A DNA stretch of 64,000 bases from positions 827,150-891,149 of the forward strand of contig CM029381.1 in NCBI GenBank assembly GCA_017165825.1, given 5' to 3'. Source of the stretch: Hepsetus odoe (taxonomy: Eukaryota; Chordata; Actinopteri; Characiformes; Hepsetidae). The position numbers and the translations under genes were made by a program. The notes under the pieces were generated by a model, which made no database searches, was not told the origin of the DNA, and saw only the letters and a list, made by a program, of their open reading frames with translations. Shown here one piece after another: positions 33,022 through 42,826 of this stretch. Every line of letters begins with the position of its first letter. Within the stretch, counting starts at the first letter, position 1.

Positions 33022-33696
33022 TCACTTACACTTTCCCTCCAGTTCCTTTCCCTCTAATTCTGTCTCTTGAAGCTTCTCTAAGACGTGACAATTGACTAGT
33101 GTAACCTCCCTTAACTTAACCTTCAAATCAAGAGCCTGGTTCCGTGCACAAATTTCCTGATCCTTAGCGGTGAGCTCAGCCTCCATTTCTTGGAGCTGCT
33201 TAACGAGAAATCCTTTGGCCTGTCTTTCCTCACCTGGAACAAACAGCCACCCATTCTCAGATTCCTGAAGCGTCTGTTCCCATCCTTGAGTTTTCAACAC
33301 CGGTTCACAGATTTTTCCATCACTCTCACTAACCTGGAGCTGCTCCTGCTCACGGGCGGCCTTCTTTGCCAATGTCCCGATTGCCCTATTGCGGGTGGCC
33401 TTCTTTGCTGCTGTCCCGTGTTGAATGACGCAGAACGCGTTCTCCGCCATTTTTCTGCAGTGATTGATGCAGGGAGTGGTTACTGCCAACATCCCGCGTT
33501 GTAGTCGGTGAGGAGCTGGGAACGGTGTGGAAGGGGGCGCGACCAAAGCCTCCTCTTCCAGCAGCTCGTTGGTCTCCAGAGAGCGAGCGGGCCGGATTGA
33601 GCGCACCTGCCGATCCGGGCAACATGAAAGCTCCGTGGCCGTTGTGCTCTGTGCTCGTCCGCTCTGCTTTTGGAGCTCTGGCGAATACACAGCCAC
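33022..33696 (-). CDS. Coiled-coil-like protein of the LTR element
   Basis: A 224-residue frame. The first 100 residues are low in structure signals. From about residue 105 it is highly charged and helical (GTLAKKAAREQEQLQVSESD, FLVKQLQEMEAELTAKDQEI, VLEKLQETELEGKELEGK) with heptad-like Leu spacing. A Trp-containing linker (WEQTLQESENGWLFVPGEE) lies between. I do not recognise the family. It may be the expressed product of a non-autonomous retroelement or a captured host fragment. Confidence 0.45.
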   Translation of the reverse strand: MAVYSPELQKQSGRAQSTTATELSCCPDRQVRSIRPARSLETNELLEEEALVAPPSTPFPAPHRLQRGMLAVTTPCINHCRKMAENAFCVIQHGTAAKKATRNRAIGTLAKKAAREQEQLQVSESDGKICEPVLKTQGWEQTLQESENGWLFVPGEERQAKGFLVKQLQEMEAELTAKDQEICARNQALDLKVKLREVTLVNCHVLEKLQETELEGKELEGKCK

Positions 33697-33817
33697 CCTT
33701 GAAGATCTCCAGACATGGCATCAATGCTCCGACAAACCTCTCCATGGCTTCAAGTGTCTGATCTTGCTCCGCACACCGACTTGCAAGGATCGCGAAGTCC
33801 CGAGTTTGGGAGTTCAT
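33386..33817 (-). pseudogene. Gag-position open frame of the LTR element
   Basis: It starts with ATG (33817) only a few bases inside the 5' LTR edge (33821), the place where fish Gypsy-like elements begin gag. The N-terminus reads MNSQTRDFAILASRCAEQDQ and then a helical TLEAMERFVGALMPCLEIF. After about 40 residues the frame becomes Arg/Ser/Gly-rich, and the likely true continuation is in the frame starting at 33696, so a frameshift is probable. No zinc knuckle is visible. Confidence 0.5.
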
Positions 33818-33820
33818 TTC

Positions 33821-34013
33821 TGTCACGGTAGTGGGGTGCAGGAAGGACGTCTGTGCAGAGCCAGTGATCCAAGACATACTTTTATTTCTAAAATGTCACC
33901 AAAACCAGATACAAGACAAAACTGAACCACCCATAACCTAAGGCTTTGCCTGTAGAATTACTCATTGACTCATCTGACTCATTGAGGCTTAAGTAGTCAG
34001 CCCCAGTGAAGCA
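33821..34013 (-). repeat. 5' LTR, truncated at its outer end
   Basis: Starts TGTCACGGTAGTGGGGTGC and follows the other LTR to CAGTGAAGCA at 34013. The outer ~90 bp of the 285-bp LTR, including the expected CTGTGACA end, are missing. No tRNA primer-binding site beginning TGG is visible next to 33821. Confidence 0.72.
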
Positions 34014-34318
34014 GGGGATGGTTCTGTCAGGGATGGTTCTGTTGTGTGGACCACAGCTGTATTCTCATTTAAGAACAGAAGTCTTGGTGGATTCTGCAGG
34101 TTCAGCTTAAATCTGGCTGCACTGAGTTTGGCTCTGGGACAGTTTGGGGTTAAAACAGCGTCATTTATTAAATCTTACCAGTGAGCCTTTAAAAGCTGCA
34201 TGAAAAAAGCATTTGGATGAGTCATGGCTTTCTATTTGCTGTAGAAGGTGTTCTATTATAGTCCAGCTAAATTTAATGTGTCATCGCTCACCTCGTCTCT
34301 AATGTGGAGAGAAGAGAG
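34014..34318. other. Unique sequence
   Basis: Contains a short tandem GGATGGTTCTGT duplication right at the LTR break (34016-34041). Nothing else recognised. Confidence 0.5.
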
Positions 34319-34325
34319 CAAGAGA

Positions 34326-34369
<44 letters not shown>

Positions 34370-34374
34370 AGAGA
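34319..34374. repeat. (GA)n microsatellite
   Basis: About 55 bp of GA repeats with few interruptions. Confidence 0.95.
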
Positions 34375-34421
34375 ATAAGTGTGCAGATCTTTATACAGTG
34401 AGAGTGGAAATATTTCTGGCA

Positions 34422-34425
<4 letters not shown>

Positions 34426-34480
<55 letters not shown>
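34426..34480. repeat. (GT)n microsatellite
   Basis: 55 bp of pure GT, 50 bp after the GA tract. The following 34481-34570 is again GA-rich. Confidence 0.97.
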
Positions 34481-34481
<1 letters not shown>

Positions 34482-34747
34482 CATGGAAAGACAGAGACAG
34501 GGAGAGATTAAGACACAGAGAGAAAGAAAAAGGTGAAGAGAGAATGAAAGATTTAGAAAGAGAGATAGAGTTGGGCACTGGAGTCCTATATAAAATAAAG
34601 CTTGATTTTGCAGAATGTGCACCAACATCCTTCACTTCTCTTTCTCCTCCTTTTTTCATCCTTCATCCTTCCATTCTTCCATGCTTCTTCATTATACTTG
34701 TTACCCACTGCACTGCCATGCCACCTGCAACACAAACTGATTGAAGT

Positions 34748-35091
34748 AATGCTGTCACCTCACAGCAAGATAGTCCTGTTTTTGATTCCCGGGTGGGACG
34801 GTCCGGGTCCTATCTGTGTGGACATGCTGTCCCTGTGTCTGTGCCTGTTTCCTCTGGGAGCTCCACCTTTCTCCCACCATCCAAAGACATGCAGGTTAGG
34901 TGGATTGGAGATGCTAAATTGCCCCTAGAACTGAATGTGTGCCCTGAGGGACCCTTGAGCAAGGTACCATCCCCATTGTTGGTCCCCTGTTGCTGTATAT
35001 GGCTGGCCACAGCTTGAGGAAGCATTTAGTTCGGGTTGTGCTGTGCCGTGTTTATTCTTACAATGGCACATATTCACTTTCACTTTCACTT
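34748..35091 (+). mobile_element. Chimeric SINE (distinct 5' module, family-A 3' end)
   Basis: The 5' half has a different tRNA-like head (TTTTTGATTCCCGGGTGGG) and the widespread fish module CCAAAGACATGCAGGTTAGG, TGGATTGGAGATGCTAAATT. At about 34945 it becomes the family-A body (CCTTGAGCAAGGTACCATCC) and ends CACTTTCACTTTCACTT. Three modules in one copy suggest recombination during retrotransposition. Confidence 0.75.
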
Positions 35092-35896
35092 CCTGGTGTA
35101 AACTCTAAAACACATCTGTGAAGGTTAATGTCAGTTAATGTCAGTTGTCAGTAAAGACTCATAAATAGCCTTAAGGGCACTTTCAGTAAAGCGTTGCTGG
35201 TTCTGAGGGTGATTTAATTTGTTCCATCATCTGAAAAACATCTGAACCAACCACACTGACAATATTCTGTCCAACAGCCAACACTTGATCTGATCTGATC
35301 AAACTGGCAGGTGTCTTAATGGTCATGAGAGGAAAATCAGGGTTTAAAATCAGACTTACAAATTCTTCTTTCCTTTTATTATCCTTTGGTTGATTTTAAG
35401 GCTACGGTGGACTCGCATCCAATAATAATCACTTACAGAAATTGCATTTAAATCGGAATTACGATCAGAAGAATTGCGAGTTGCGATGTATTAGCTCAAT
35501 TTCTTAATTTTTGCCATGACTGCATTCTTTTCAGCACTGCAGGAAGAAAAAAGCAGTGCATTCTTGTCTGCGCTGTGTTGTCCTACCCCTCCCATCCAGT
35601 AACAGTAGGTGAAAATTAAAAGTAAAAATATACTTTTATTTATAACAGATGCAGATTCAGTCTAGTGTTAAAAAAGGTGTCGTTTGTTGAAGAACAGATA
35701 TTTCAAATCACTCCTTTGTGTAAGGGAAACATTTCTTAGCACTTTAAACACCATTTACTTAAAAGCGGGTTTAACTCAACACTTTGGAGAGGTGGAAAGT
35801 TTAATGTCATCGCTGCTGTATCAAAGCCTCATCATTCAGTCTAGACACTTGGGTAAAAGTTCTGGTGAAGTAGAAGTACAACTGCTACTAGTGAAA
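35092..35896. other. Unique sequence, possible non-autonomous transposon interior
   Basis: No gene. The part 35680-35896 (GGGTAAAAGTTCTGG, GTAGAAGTACAACTGC) recalls the AGTAAAAGTAC-rich non-autonomous elements of fish genomes, but I see no terminal repeats. Confidence 0.35.
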
Positions 35897-36019
35897 AAAG
35901 TACAGGTTTGGAAAAGTACTGAGAGTAGAACATTTAAAAGTACAGGAATGCACTGAGAGTATAAAATAAAAAGTACAGGAATGTACTGAGAGTATAAAGT
36001 AAAAAGTACAGGATTGTAC
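35897..36019 (-). repeat. 33-bp minisatellite (about 3.5 units)
   Basis: Unit TACAGGAATGTACTGAGAGT plus ATAAAGTAAAAAG (33 bp). The same unit, in the other direction, forms the array at 54418-54650. Confidence 0.88.
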
Positions 36020-37016
36020 ACGACTGTAATTTAATAAAAACTTAAAAACTATATCCTATATCCATAAACCTAAGTTTTGGATAACTTTCAACTTGAATAT
36101 TGAAAAACTATTTGTCCACAAAAATTGGAGTTTCTTTCTAAATATAACACATAGACACGGGGACAACATGTCCTCTCCACACTGAAAGGACCCAGATCAC
36201 GGAGTACTGCACCACTACGCAGCCACTGTATTTTAAGTATATGTTCTCATCAATTCAATATCCAAGCGTGTTCCCTTTAGAGGAGGTCTTTTCACCATTT
36301 GCCAGCATACGGCTGTATCTCTCGTCGATATTTCTTTTTGTGTTTACTGGCTTTTCCAGCCGAGAGCAGATGTGTTCTTTTCATTAGCCCTCTGCGCTCG
36401 TAAAGCTGTGTGCAATTATCGTTTCATCTGGACCCCATGATGAGAGTAATCACTTTGCGGCAAATCAACACCAGCCCAGTCAAAGGGCCGAGAGCTGACA
36501 CAGTCAGAACAGCTCTTTGCCACATGATGACAGTGATCACCCTTTTAAAAAGGACACCTCTTTCTGGGGGCAAGTGTTTGGGATTAGCCCAAAGAAAAAT
36601 GCCTCCAGGTGGAATCTGACCCCAGTTTTCCCAGCCAGAGGGTGTGGAGTGCGGTGGGCGGTGTTCATAAGGCTACTTAACACCTGTCATGACAAATATC
36701 CATCGGCATAAAAATGTAGGGACTGCTAGCCTTACTATATCGTCATGACTATGTTATAAACAAAACAGGGATTTCTTCCTAGTGCTGAATCCATGCACTT
36801 TTCTCTGTTCATACGCCTTTGATGAAAATGGACATTAACCTACATTAACATTCATTAAGATTTATTACAGCCACTTCCGCATGTTTATAATGGACCCCCA
36901 TTGAAATAAGCCTTCATAGGTGTCTATGGCAGCTGTCATAAAATGATATGGCCTTATATCTAACAGTAAAGTGCTATCAAATATTAAAGTACGGCATCAG
37001 GAATGATGAGAACTCA
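36020..37016. other. Unique non-coding sequence, candidate conserved element at 36290-36640
   Basis: The stretch 36290-36640 is GC-balanced, complex and non-repetitive (GTGCAATTATCGTTTCATCT, GATGAGAGTAATCACTTTGC). It has short open frames without domains. It may be constrained regulatory DNA. The rest is AT-rich. Confidence 0.4.
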
Positions 37017-37212
37017 AGGTAGGGTACTTGCCTACAGATCTATGGCTCAAGAGGTCCCAGGTTCGAATCCCACCCCTGGCACTACCACCACTGGCTCCCT
37101 GAGCAAGACCCTTAACCCTGAGTTGCTCCAGGGGGACTGTCCCTGTAATTAGGACATGCAAGTCGCTCTGGATAAGAGTGTGCTAAATGCCGTAAATGTA
37201 AATGTAAATGTA
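37017..37212 (+). mobile_element. SINE (family B, UnaL2-type tail), 5'-truncated
   Basis: B-box GGTTCGAATCC and body CCTGAGCAAGACCCTTAACC. The tail AAGTCGCTCTGGATAAGAGT is followed by GTGCTAAATGCC and an (ATGTAA)-type repeat. It lacks the first part of the tRNA-like head. Confidence 0.9.
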
Positions 37213-37362
37213 TGACACATTGGTGTGCAGCAGGGTTCAGTAGTGGGTTACCAATATTTATAAAGCTGAATTTCTGTATTTTGTAATAACATTATATTTC
37301 ATATATATTTTGAACGACTTGAACTTGGTAACCTTGGTCAATTTACCAAACTTTAGCCTACG

Positions 37363-37411
<49 letters not shown>

Positions 37412-37905
37412 TGTTACCAGAGACTCAGAGATCTGGATCGCTTTTTATCGTCTAGCAATGCGGCAGCAATGGCGTGAATATTTCATGCAACACGTTGCAC
37501 TGATGTATAAAAAATCATCCAGCTACATATTTTATGTCCCAAAGCATGGGCCTGTGTCAGATGAATATATGAACGTTTGAATTTGATGATCTGGACAGGC
37601 CGATCAGACACAAGCTCCGTCATTAACCCATAGCCCTTATGTGCATGATAGACTGGAATCTAGTCCACAGGCGAGACAGAAGTGAGACTTTATGTTCATC
37701 ACCAACAAGATCTCACACACATTATGCAGTTGAGAAATCGGGAACGACCTGCAGGGCTGGAAAATAGGGCAACACTTTCTTGTGGGGTGGCGCTCATAGG
37801 GCTACATAACTCTTTTATAACAACTGACATAAATCTGCATAGACATTCATAAAGGTTTGTTTCAATAAGCGCCCACGTTTATTACACTTTTTGGGGTGAG
37901 ACTGA
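37213..37905. other. Unique sequence with a (TG)n tract
   Basis: The TG repeat spans 37365-37402 and runs into GAGAGAGAG. The remainder has no recognised gene or element. Confidence 0.5.
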
Positions 37906-38112
37906 TGAAAAGAGACTCCCGGATCTTAAGGTCATGGGTTCAAATCCCGAACCAGTAGGTTGCCCTGAGGAATCCTTGAGCAAGGTAGTGTTCCCATCAC
38001 TGCTCCCTATGGATGCCCACTGCTGGACGGTGTTTGTGGGTTAAATGCAGAGGATGGATTTCACTGTGGTTCACTGTATGCAGTGTTTCACAATGACAGT
38101 CACTTTCACTTA
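37906..38112 (+). mobile_element. tRNA-derived SINE (family A), 5'-truncated
   Basis: It starts within the head, has GGGTTCAAATCCCG (B-box region) and the body (TTGCCCTGAGGAATCCTTGA, GGGTTAAATGCAGAGGATGG). The tail is CACAATGACAGTCACTTTCA at about 38110. Confidence 0.86.
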
Positions 38113-38700
38113 CCAATCACTTCTCTATGTACGTTTATGTCAGATGACATAAAAAGGTCAATGTAGATGTGATGTAGCCTTATGAGTGCAATCTTACAGG
38201 GATTTTTCTACAAATGCAAAGTTAGACATATGGATGGAAAAGGGATGACATCAACTCTAAAATATGCCATCACTTTTGCACAGTGTTGGCATTTCTGAAG
38301 CTCCAGCACAGTGGAAGTTTCTAAACAGCCATTTTGCAAGACAAAAAGTGTGTTTTTGCCTAAAAGGAAAACTTGAGGGCTTAAAAAATCTACAAAAATC
38401 AATTGTAAAGAAAAAAAAATTAACTGGAGGGGGTCACCCAAAATGTTTGTACACAATCCCACATTTTGTTGGTCACGCATCTTAACTGTCATTACTATCT
38501 GCCTACTGACACCTAGAGTAACTATGATGACCACGTTCTCCTGTTATGTGGTGTTTTAGCAGAGATTTGCTTGAAGAATGAAACTGATTCCAATGTTCAA
38601 GCATTAATGTTGCTGGGATACAAAAAAAGTGCTTTTCTAGGTCCAATTACCTAACAATTAATCTTGCTCACCTGAAAACCAGCTTTCAGTGAAAAGGTGA
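38113..38700. other. Unique sequence, nothing recognised
   Basis: Single-copy DNA, A-rich around 38411-38420. No gene or element recognised. Confidence 0.4.
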
Positions 38701-38970
38701 AAGTGGTGAATCCCGTGGGGTGCCTCAAGGGTCAGTTGTGGGTCCACTCTCATTTAGAATATTCGTCAAATCATCAATATCCACGGTGTCAGCTTTCACT
38801 GCTAAATGTGCTGACATTAACATAGATGCATATATGAGTTCCAGCACTGCTCAACCACCTTAGGATCCAACTCCACATCTAAGGCTTTAGAACATTTCTG
38901 CTGATTGAAAAACTGAAATTTCACCATCATCTAAAGTCACTTTTGTGTTACATCAAATGGAGTGTCTATT
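38701..38970 (+). mobile_element. L2-type LINE fragment, decayed
   Basis: Near 38713-38760 a short frame reads SRGVPQGSVVGPLSF, the reverse-transcriptase motif GVPQGSVLGPLLF of L2-type LINEs. It is followed by INIHGVSFHC, corresponding to the region before the Y/FADD box. Stops abound and the catalytic box is destroyed, so this is an old scrap. Confidence 0.6.
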
Positions 38971-40261
38971 GAAGGAGTTCAGATCATCTGTAGGGCTTTG
39001 TAATTCATTCTGAAAGGCCAGAAGACTCTTTCCTAGGCTGGGTGCTGGAAAAGTTTGGTAAACCCTTTTAATTTCTCAAAAGTTCTATATAAAAATGACA
39101 AACCTTCATAGGTTTTAAAAGCAGATTCATGTAATTAAATAAATGACAACTGTACCTTTTACTTTCTATTTATTTCCTGAGGGAAAATGATCCAATATTG
39201 CAGATCTGTGAGTGGCAAAAGCACGCAAAAGCTCTGGGATTAGCAGTTAAAAGTCTGCAAGGGAAAAAAAATTAATCTAAAGTAATAAATGTGCCATTCA
39301 TTACTTTTTTACATAATTTGAAAACACCAAATCTTTACACGGTATCACATTTTTCTACATTATGCTTGAGAGATTTTTAGCTGTAAAGTTGTCATTTTGG
39401 AGATGCAGGGTTTTGTTCCAAAGCCGTGCTGGCTGTGCATGCAGTAGACCCAAGAGTATCTGACCAAGGATCTCTCTCAGAGGTCTATTAGCAGCTCATC
39501 CTTGTCCTAGTGATGTACGATTCCCGTCGCAGGAGATAGGACAGTGGGGACCCACTGAATTGAGGATTATACATCTTTCCTGCTACTCCTACACTTTATC
39601 CCCTATAATTAGTCTCTGTCGTTGATAAGCGACTCGATGTCTTGCTCTAATTGTGTTAACTGGAAATAAATTGGGGGAATATGGCACTGCAGTCAAAGAG
39701 ATGGGATGGCGGTTTGGTTGGGAAGGGAATCCACGAAGCAGTAATTTTATATTGTGCCCTGACAACTGTAGTAGTCATGGCAACATTAGGCTTTCATGAC
39801 AACAGATATAAACCTGCTAGTTTACACTGCTAGTTTTTTTTTCTACCAGACTGTGTTTGACACAGTTGGGGACAAAGGTGGTTGCTATGGTGATGCTAAG
39901 TGGTTGCAATTAGAGGTTGTTGCTAGGGTTTGTTTAGGCGGTGATTCTGGTGTTCCAGGTAGTTGCTATGAGTCTGCTATTCCTGATCAAACCAATGTCT
40001 TTTCAAAGCCTATGTTAAAAAGATGGCCCGAAACGACCCACATAACTGTCAACCTGAGCCTGTTCAGAAAGTCAAAAAGTAACCCAAACAACCAATCACT
40101 CAACCCCAAGAGTTAATAAATAATCCAACAAGTCAAAAAATAACCCAAATAAGGGTTAGAGTGACTTTCCAGTGGTCGTCGGAGATACCTTGACAACCAC
40201 CATCCAGGAAATTTTATGAATACAGGTCTTCAGTTTGCTTTTGTCCATTTTCCTGCTGTTT
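38971..40261. other. Unique non-coding sequence, candidate conserved stretch
   Basis: The part 39500-39700 (GTTGATAAGCGACTCGATGT, CTCTAATTGTGTTAACTGG) is complex and could be conserved. A T-run sits near 39834-39842. The 106-codon open frame at 39796-40116 has no domain. Confidence 0.4.
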
Positions 40262-40456
40262 CATCCCAGGAAGGAACCTCCACATTTATCCCATACACAC
40301 CATGCAGTAGAGGGCAGCCATATCCAGCAACCAGGGAGCAGTGATTGGGACGGTACCTTCTCAAGGGTACCTCAGCTTGACCTACTGGCCTGGGACTCAA
40401 ACCCACAACCTTCAGGTCCTAGGGCCTAGTCCTTAACCACTAGTCCACCGCTTCAA
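40262..40456 (-). mobile_element. tRNA-derived SINE (family A), 3'-truncated
   Basis: Minus-strand copy with head near 40456 (GGTGGACTAGTGGTTAAGG), B-box area (TGTGGGTTTGAGTCCC) and body to about CACTGCTCCCTGGTTGC. The CTTTCACTT tail is absent. Confidence 0.82.
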
Positions 40457-41069
40457 CTATATAAATTATGAATAATCCTTCATTGGTGGACATATTAGCA
40501 GCAGGGTGCTAGACTGAGGTCTTTTCAAGCAGCGTGACATTAGTTCCACAGTGAATTATGTCTGTAATAAACATGATTAATCTAAGTACTATATACTAGC
40601 CGATTACATAAAAGACCTTGCTTATGAAATAGTTGCATATCCTCCCTGCAGTCTGAAGGACTAATTAATGCATGATCCCAGCAGGTTCCTGTAGGAAGGG
40701 AAGACCCTCCATCATGCATTAATGCAGGTCCCTCGTCGGGTGATTTAGAGGATGAAGAATAACAGCATGTTGGCTTTTATCAGCAGCTCACTGTGTGACT
40801 GGCAGTGATACAAATCTGCGGGTAAAAGAAAAAAAAATGAGGCTGGACATTAAAAAAAATGACCACAACATTAAAAAGCTAATCACATTTGTAGATGTCA
40901 AGTTAACTTGCATTGAAGTTCTAAATGTGATGCATTGATTCTACTGTCAGTTCCCTAATAACGTTGGTAGAGTCAAAGACGAGTCATGGGACCTTCTGTC
41001 CAGCTCCTGAAACCCTAACCAATGGGTTTGGAAATGAAGCTACTGGAAATTAGGCTAGTTTTACATACA
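40457..41069. other. Unique non-coding sequence with an inverted repeat
   Basis: Complex single-copy sequence around 40600-40800 contains a perfect 13-bp inverted repeat (listed separately). No gene seen. Confidence 0.45.
40664..40723. promoter_or_regulatory. Perfect 13-bp inverted repeat, possible regulatory site pair
   Basis: ATTAATGCATGAT (40664-40676) and its exact reverse complement ATCATGCATTAAT (40711-40723) are separated by 34 bp. Both arms contain ATTA and ATGCAT, cores typical of homeodomain/POU-type sites. The function is inferred only; a cruciform is an alternative. Confidence 0.4.
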
Positions 41070-41286
41070 CAGTACTGTGAAAAGTTTTAGGCAGGTGTGA
41101 AAAAATGCTGTAAACAAAGAACGCTTTCAGAAATTAAAGTGTTAATCATTTATTTTCATCAATCAACAAAATGCAGTGAATGAATAAAGAGAAATCGAAA
41201 TCAACTCAATATTTGGTGTGACCACCCTTTGCCTTCAAAACAGCATCAGTTCTTCTAGGTACACTTGCACACAGTTTTTGTTCCTT
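41070..41286 (-). mobile_element. Tc1-like transposon remnant (3' end)
   Basis: The minus strand encodes the last residues of a Tc1-type transposase (LCASVPRRTDAVLKAKGGHT then KY and stop at about 41213). A 3' UTR follows, with an end reading TTTTCACAGTACTGTG. The plus-strand end ACAGTACTGTGAAAAGTTTT matches the kind of terminal repeat common on fish Tc1-like elements. The rest of the transposase and the other terminus are missing. Confidence 0.72.
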
Positions 41287-41652
41287 TAATGTTCCTTGAA
41301 TATTACTTATCTTACATTATGTATCTTAAAAATGACCAATAAATGCATAATTCTTTTTTTTTATTTAAAAATATTTTGCTATATTTTTTAATGACAGACA
41401 TATTAGATATGCTAACATAATATAATAATGTATTCAGTTATTAAAACCCATATGTTTTATATTGACTGTAACTTTCTGTTGGACATTAAGTTCACTTAGG
41501 TTTTATTTGTAATTAAAAATAAATCTGACATTTATTCTGGCTAGACATTTATTTCAACTTAATAATGTGTGCTCATTTTGATCAGCATTTTAATCTGGAT
41601 ATTCATTTTATTAGAAATAATTTCTTAATTAAATTTACACTTCGATTTAATT
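41287..41652. other. AT-rich unique sequence
   Basis: Very AT-rich DNA with no recognisable element. It is the insertion site of the RTE-X element that follows. Confidence 0.6.
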
Positions 41653-41844
41653 AAAGTTACAACCCAGCCACTAGGGATGCACAAGCCAGTGTATTTCTTT
41701 GTGCCGGTCCCAAGCCCGGGTAAATGGGGAGGGTTACGTCAGGAAGGGCATCCGGTGTAAAACTTTGCCAAATCAATATGCGGACAACGATACAGAATTC
41801 CATACCGGATCGGTCGAGGCCCGGGTTAACAACAACCGCCATCA

Positions 41845-42826
41845 GTGCTGTTAGCCTACAGGGTGCTGGTGGAAATTGGACTACTGTTGGCCAAAGAAGA
41901 AGAAGAAGAAGAAGAAGAAGAGGAGGAAGGCATGTCCAGAGGGAGAAGGAGAGAAAGAAGGAGAGTGGAAGTGAGGGTAGGGACTTTGAATGTTGGCAGC
42001 ATGACTGGTAAAGGTAGAGAATTAGCTGATATGATGGAGAGAAGGAAGGTTGACATTTTGTGTGTGCAAGAGACTAGATGGAAGGGTAGTAAGGCCAGGT
42101 GTATTGGAGGGGGGTTTAAACTGTTCTACCATGGTGTGGATAGAAGGAGGAATGGAGTAGGTGTTATCCTGAAGGAAGAGTATGTGGAGAGTGTTTTGGA
42201 AGTGAAGAGGGTGTCAGGGAGGGTGATGAGTTTGAAGCTGGAAGTTGAAGGTGTGATAATGAATGTTGTTAGTGCTTATGATCCACAAGTTGGTTGTAAG
42301 ATGAAAGTGAAGGAAAAATTCTGGAGTGAGTTAGATGAAGTGATAGAGAGTGTACCCAGGGGAGAGAGAGTGGTGATTGGTGTAGATTTTAATGGTCATG
42401 TTGGTGAAGGGAACAGAGGTGGTGATGGGTAGGCATGGTCTCAAGGAGAGGAATGCTGAAGGTCAGATGGTTGTTGATTTTGCAAAAAGGATGGAAATGG
42501 CTGTAGTTAATACTTATTTTAAGAAGAGGAAGGAGCACAGGGTGACGTATAAGAGTGGAGGAAGATGCTCACAGGTGGATTATATTCTTTGCAGGAGGGT
42601 CAGTTTGAAAGAGATCAGAGACTGCAAAGTAGTGACAGGGGAGAGTGTAGCTAAACAGCATAGGATGGTGGTCTGTAGGATGACCTTGGAGGTCAAGAAG
42701 AGGAGGAAAGTGAGGGCAGAGTCGAGGATCAAGTGGTGGAAGCTGAAGGAGGAGGACTGCAAGGTGGAATTCAGGCAGGAGTTAACACGGGCACTGGGAG
42801 GTGTTGAAGAGCTACCGGATTGCTGA
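41845..42826 (+). pseudogene. RTE-X endonuclease region (APE-type)
   Basis: The frame opens at 41845 and runs through a polyglutamate stretch encoded by (GAA)n (41896-41925). It then shows LNVGSMTGKGRELADMME, ILCVQETRWKG (catalytic Glu), VVSAYDPQVG (Asp where YAPQ is usual) and IGVDFNGHVGEG (Asp-Asn). A frameshift near 42390-42430 moves it to the frame with GRHGLKERNAEGQMVVDFA, GGRCSQVDYILCRR and AKQHRMVVCRM (catalytic His). That frame ends at a TGA at 42824, probably a former TGG, as the same frame reopens directly after it. Confidence 0.9.

Larger units (their letters stand above)
31451..34013 (-). mobile_element. LTR-flanked element without pol (Gypsy-like ends, coiled-coil interior)
   Basis: Two direct repeats (31451-32496 after discounting a nested LINE, and 33821-34013) begin TGTCACGGT, and the complete one ends CTGTGACA, giving TG...CA ends. 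On the minus strand a polypurine tract (GGGGGGGGTAC) sits right before the LTR at 32496, as in fish Gypsy elements, so the element reads leftward. The 1.3-kb interior has gag-like and coiled-coil-like open frames but no protease, RT, RNase H or integrase motif. It is either a non-autonomous family or a deletion derivative. Confidence 0.75.

Noticed and set aside
31451..34013. Endogenous retrovirus
   Set aside because: No pol or envelope coding sequence and short LTRs with Gypsy-like ends; better described as a non-autonomous LTR retroelement.
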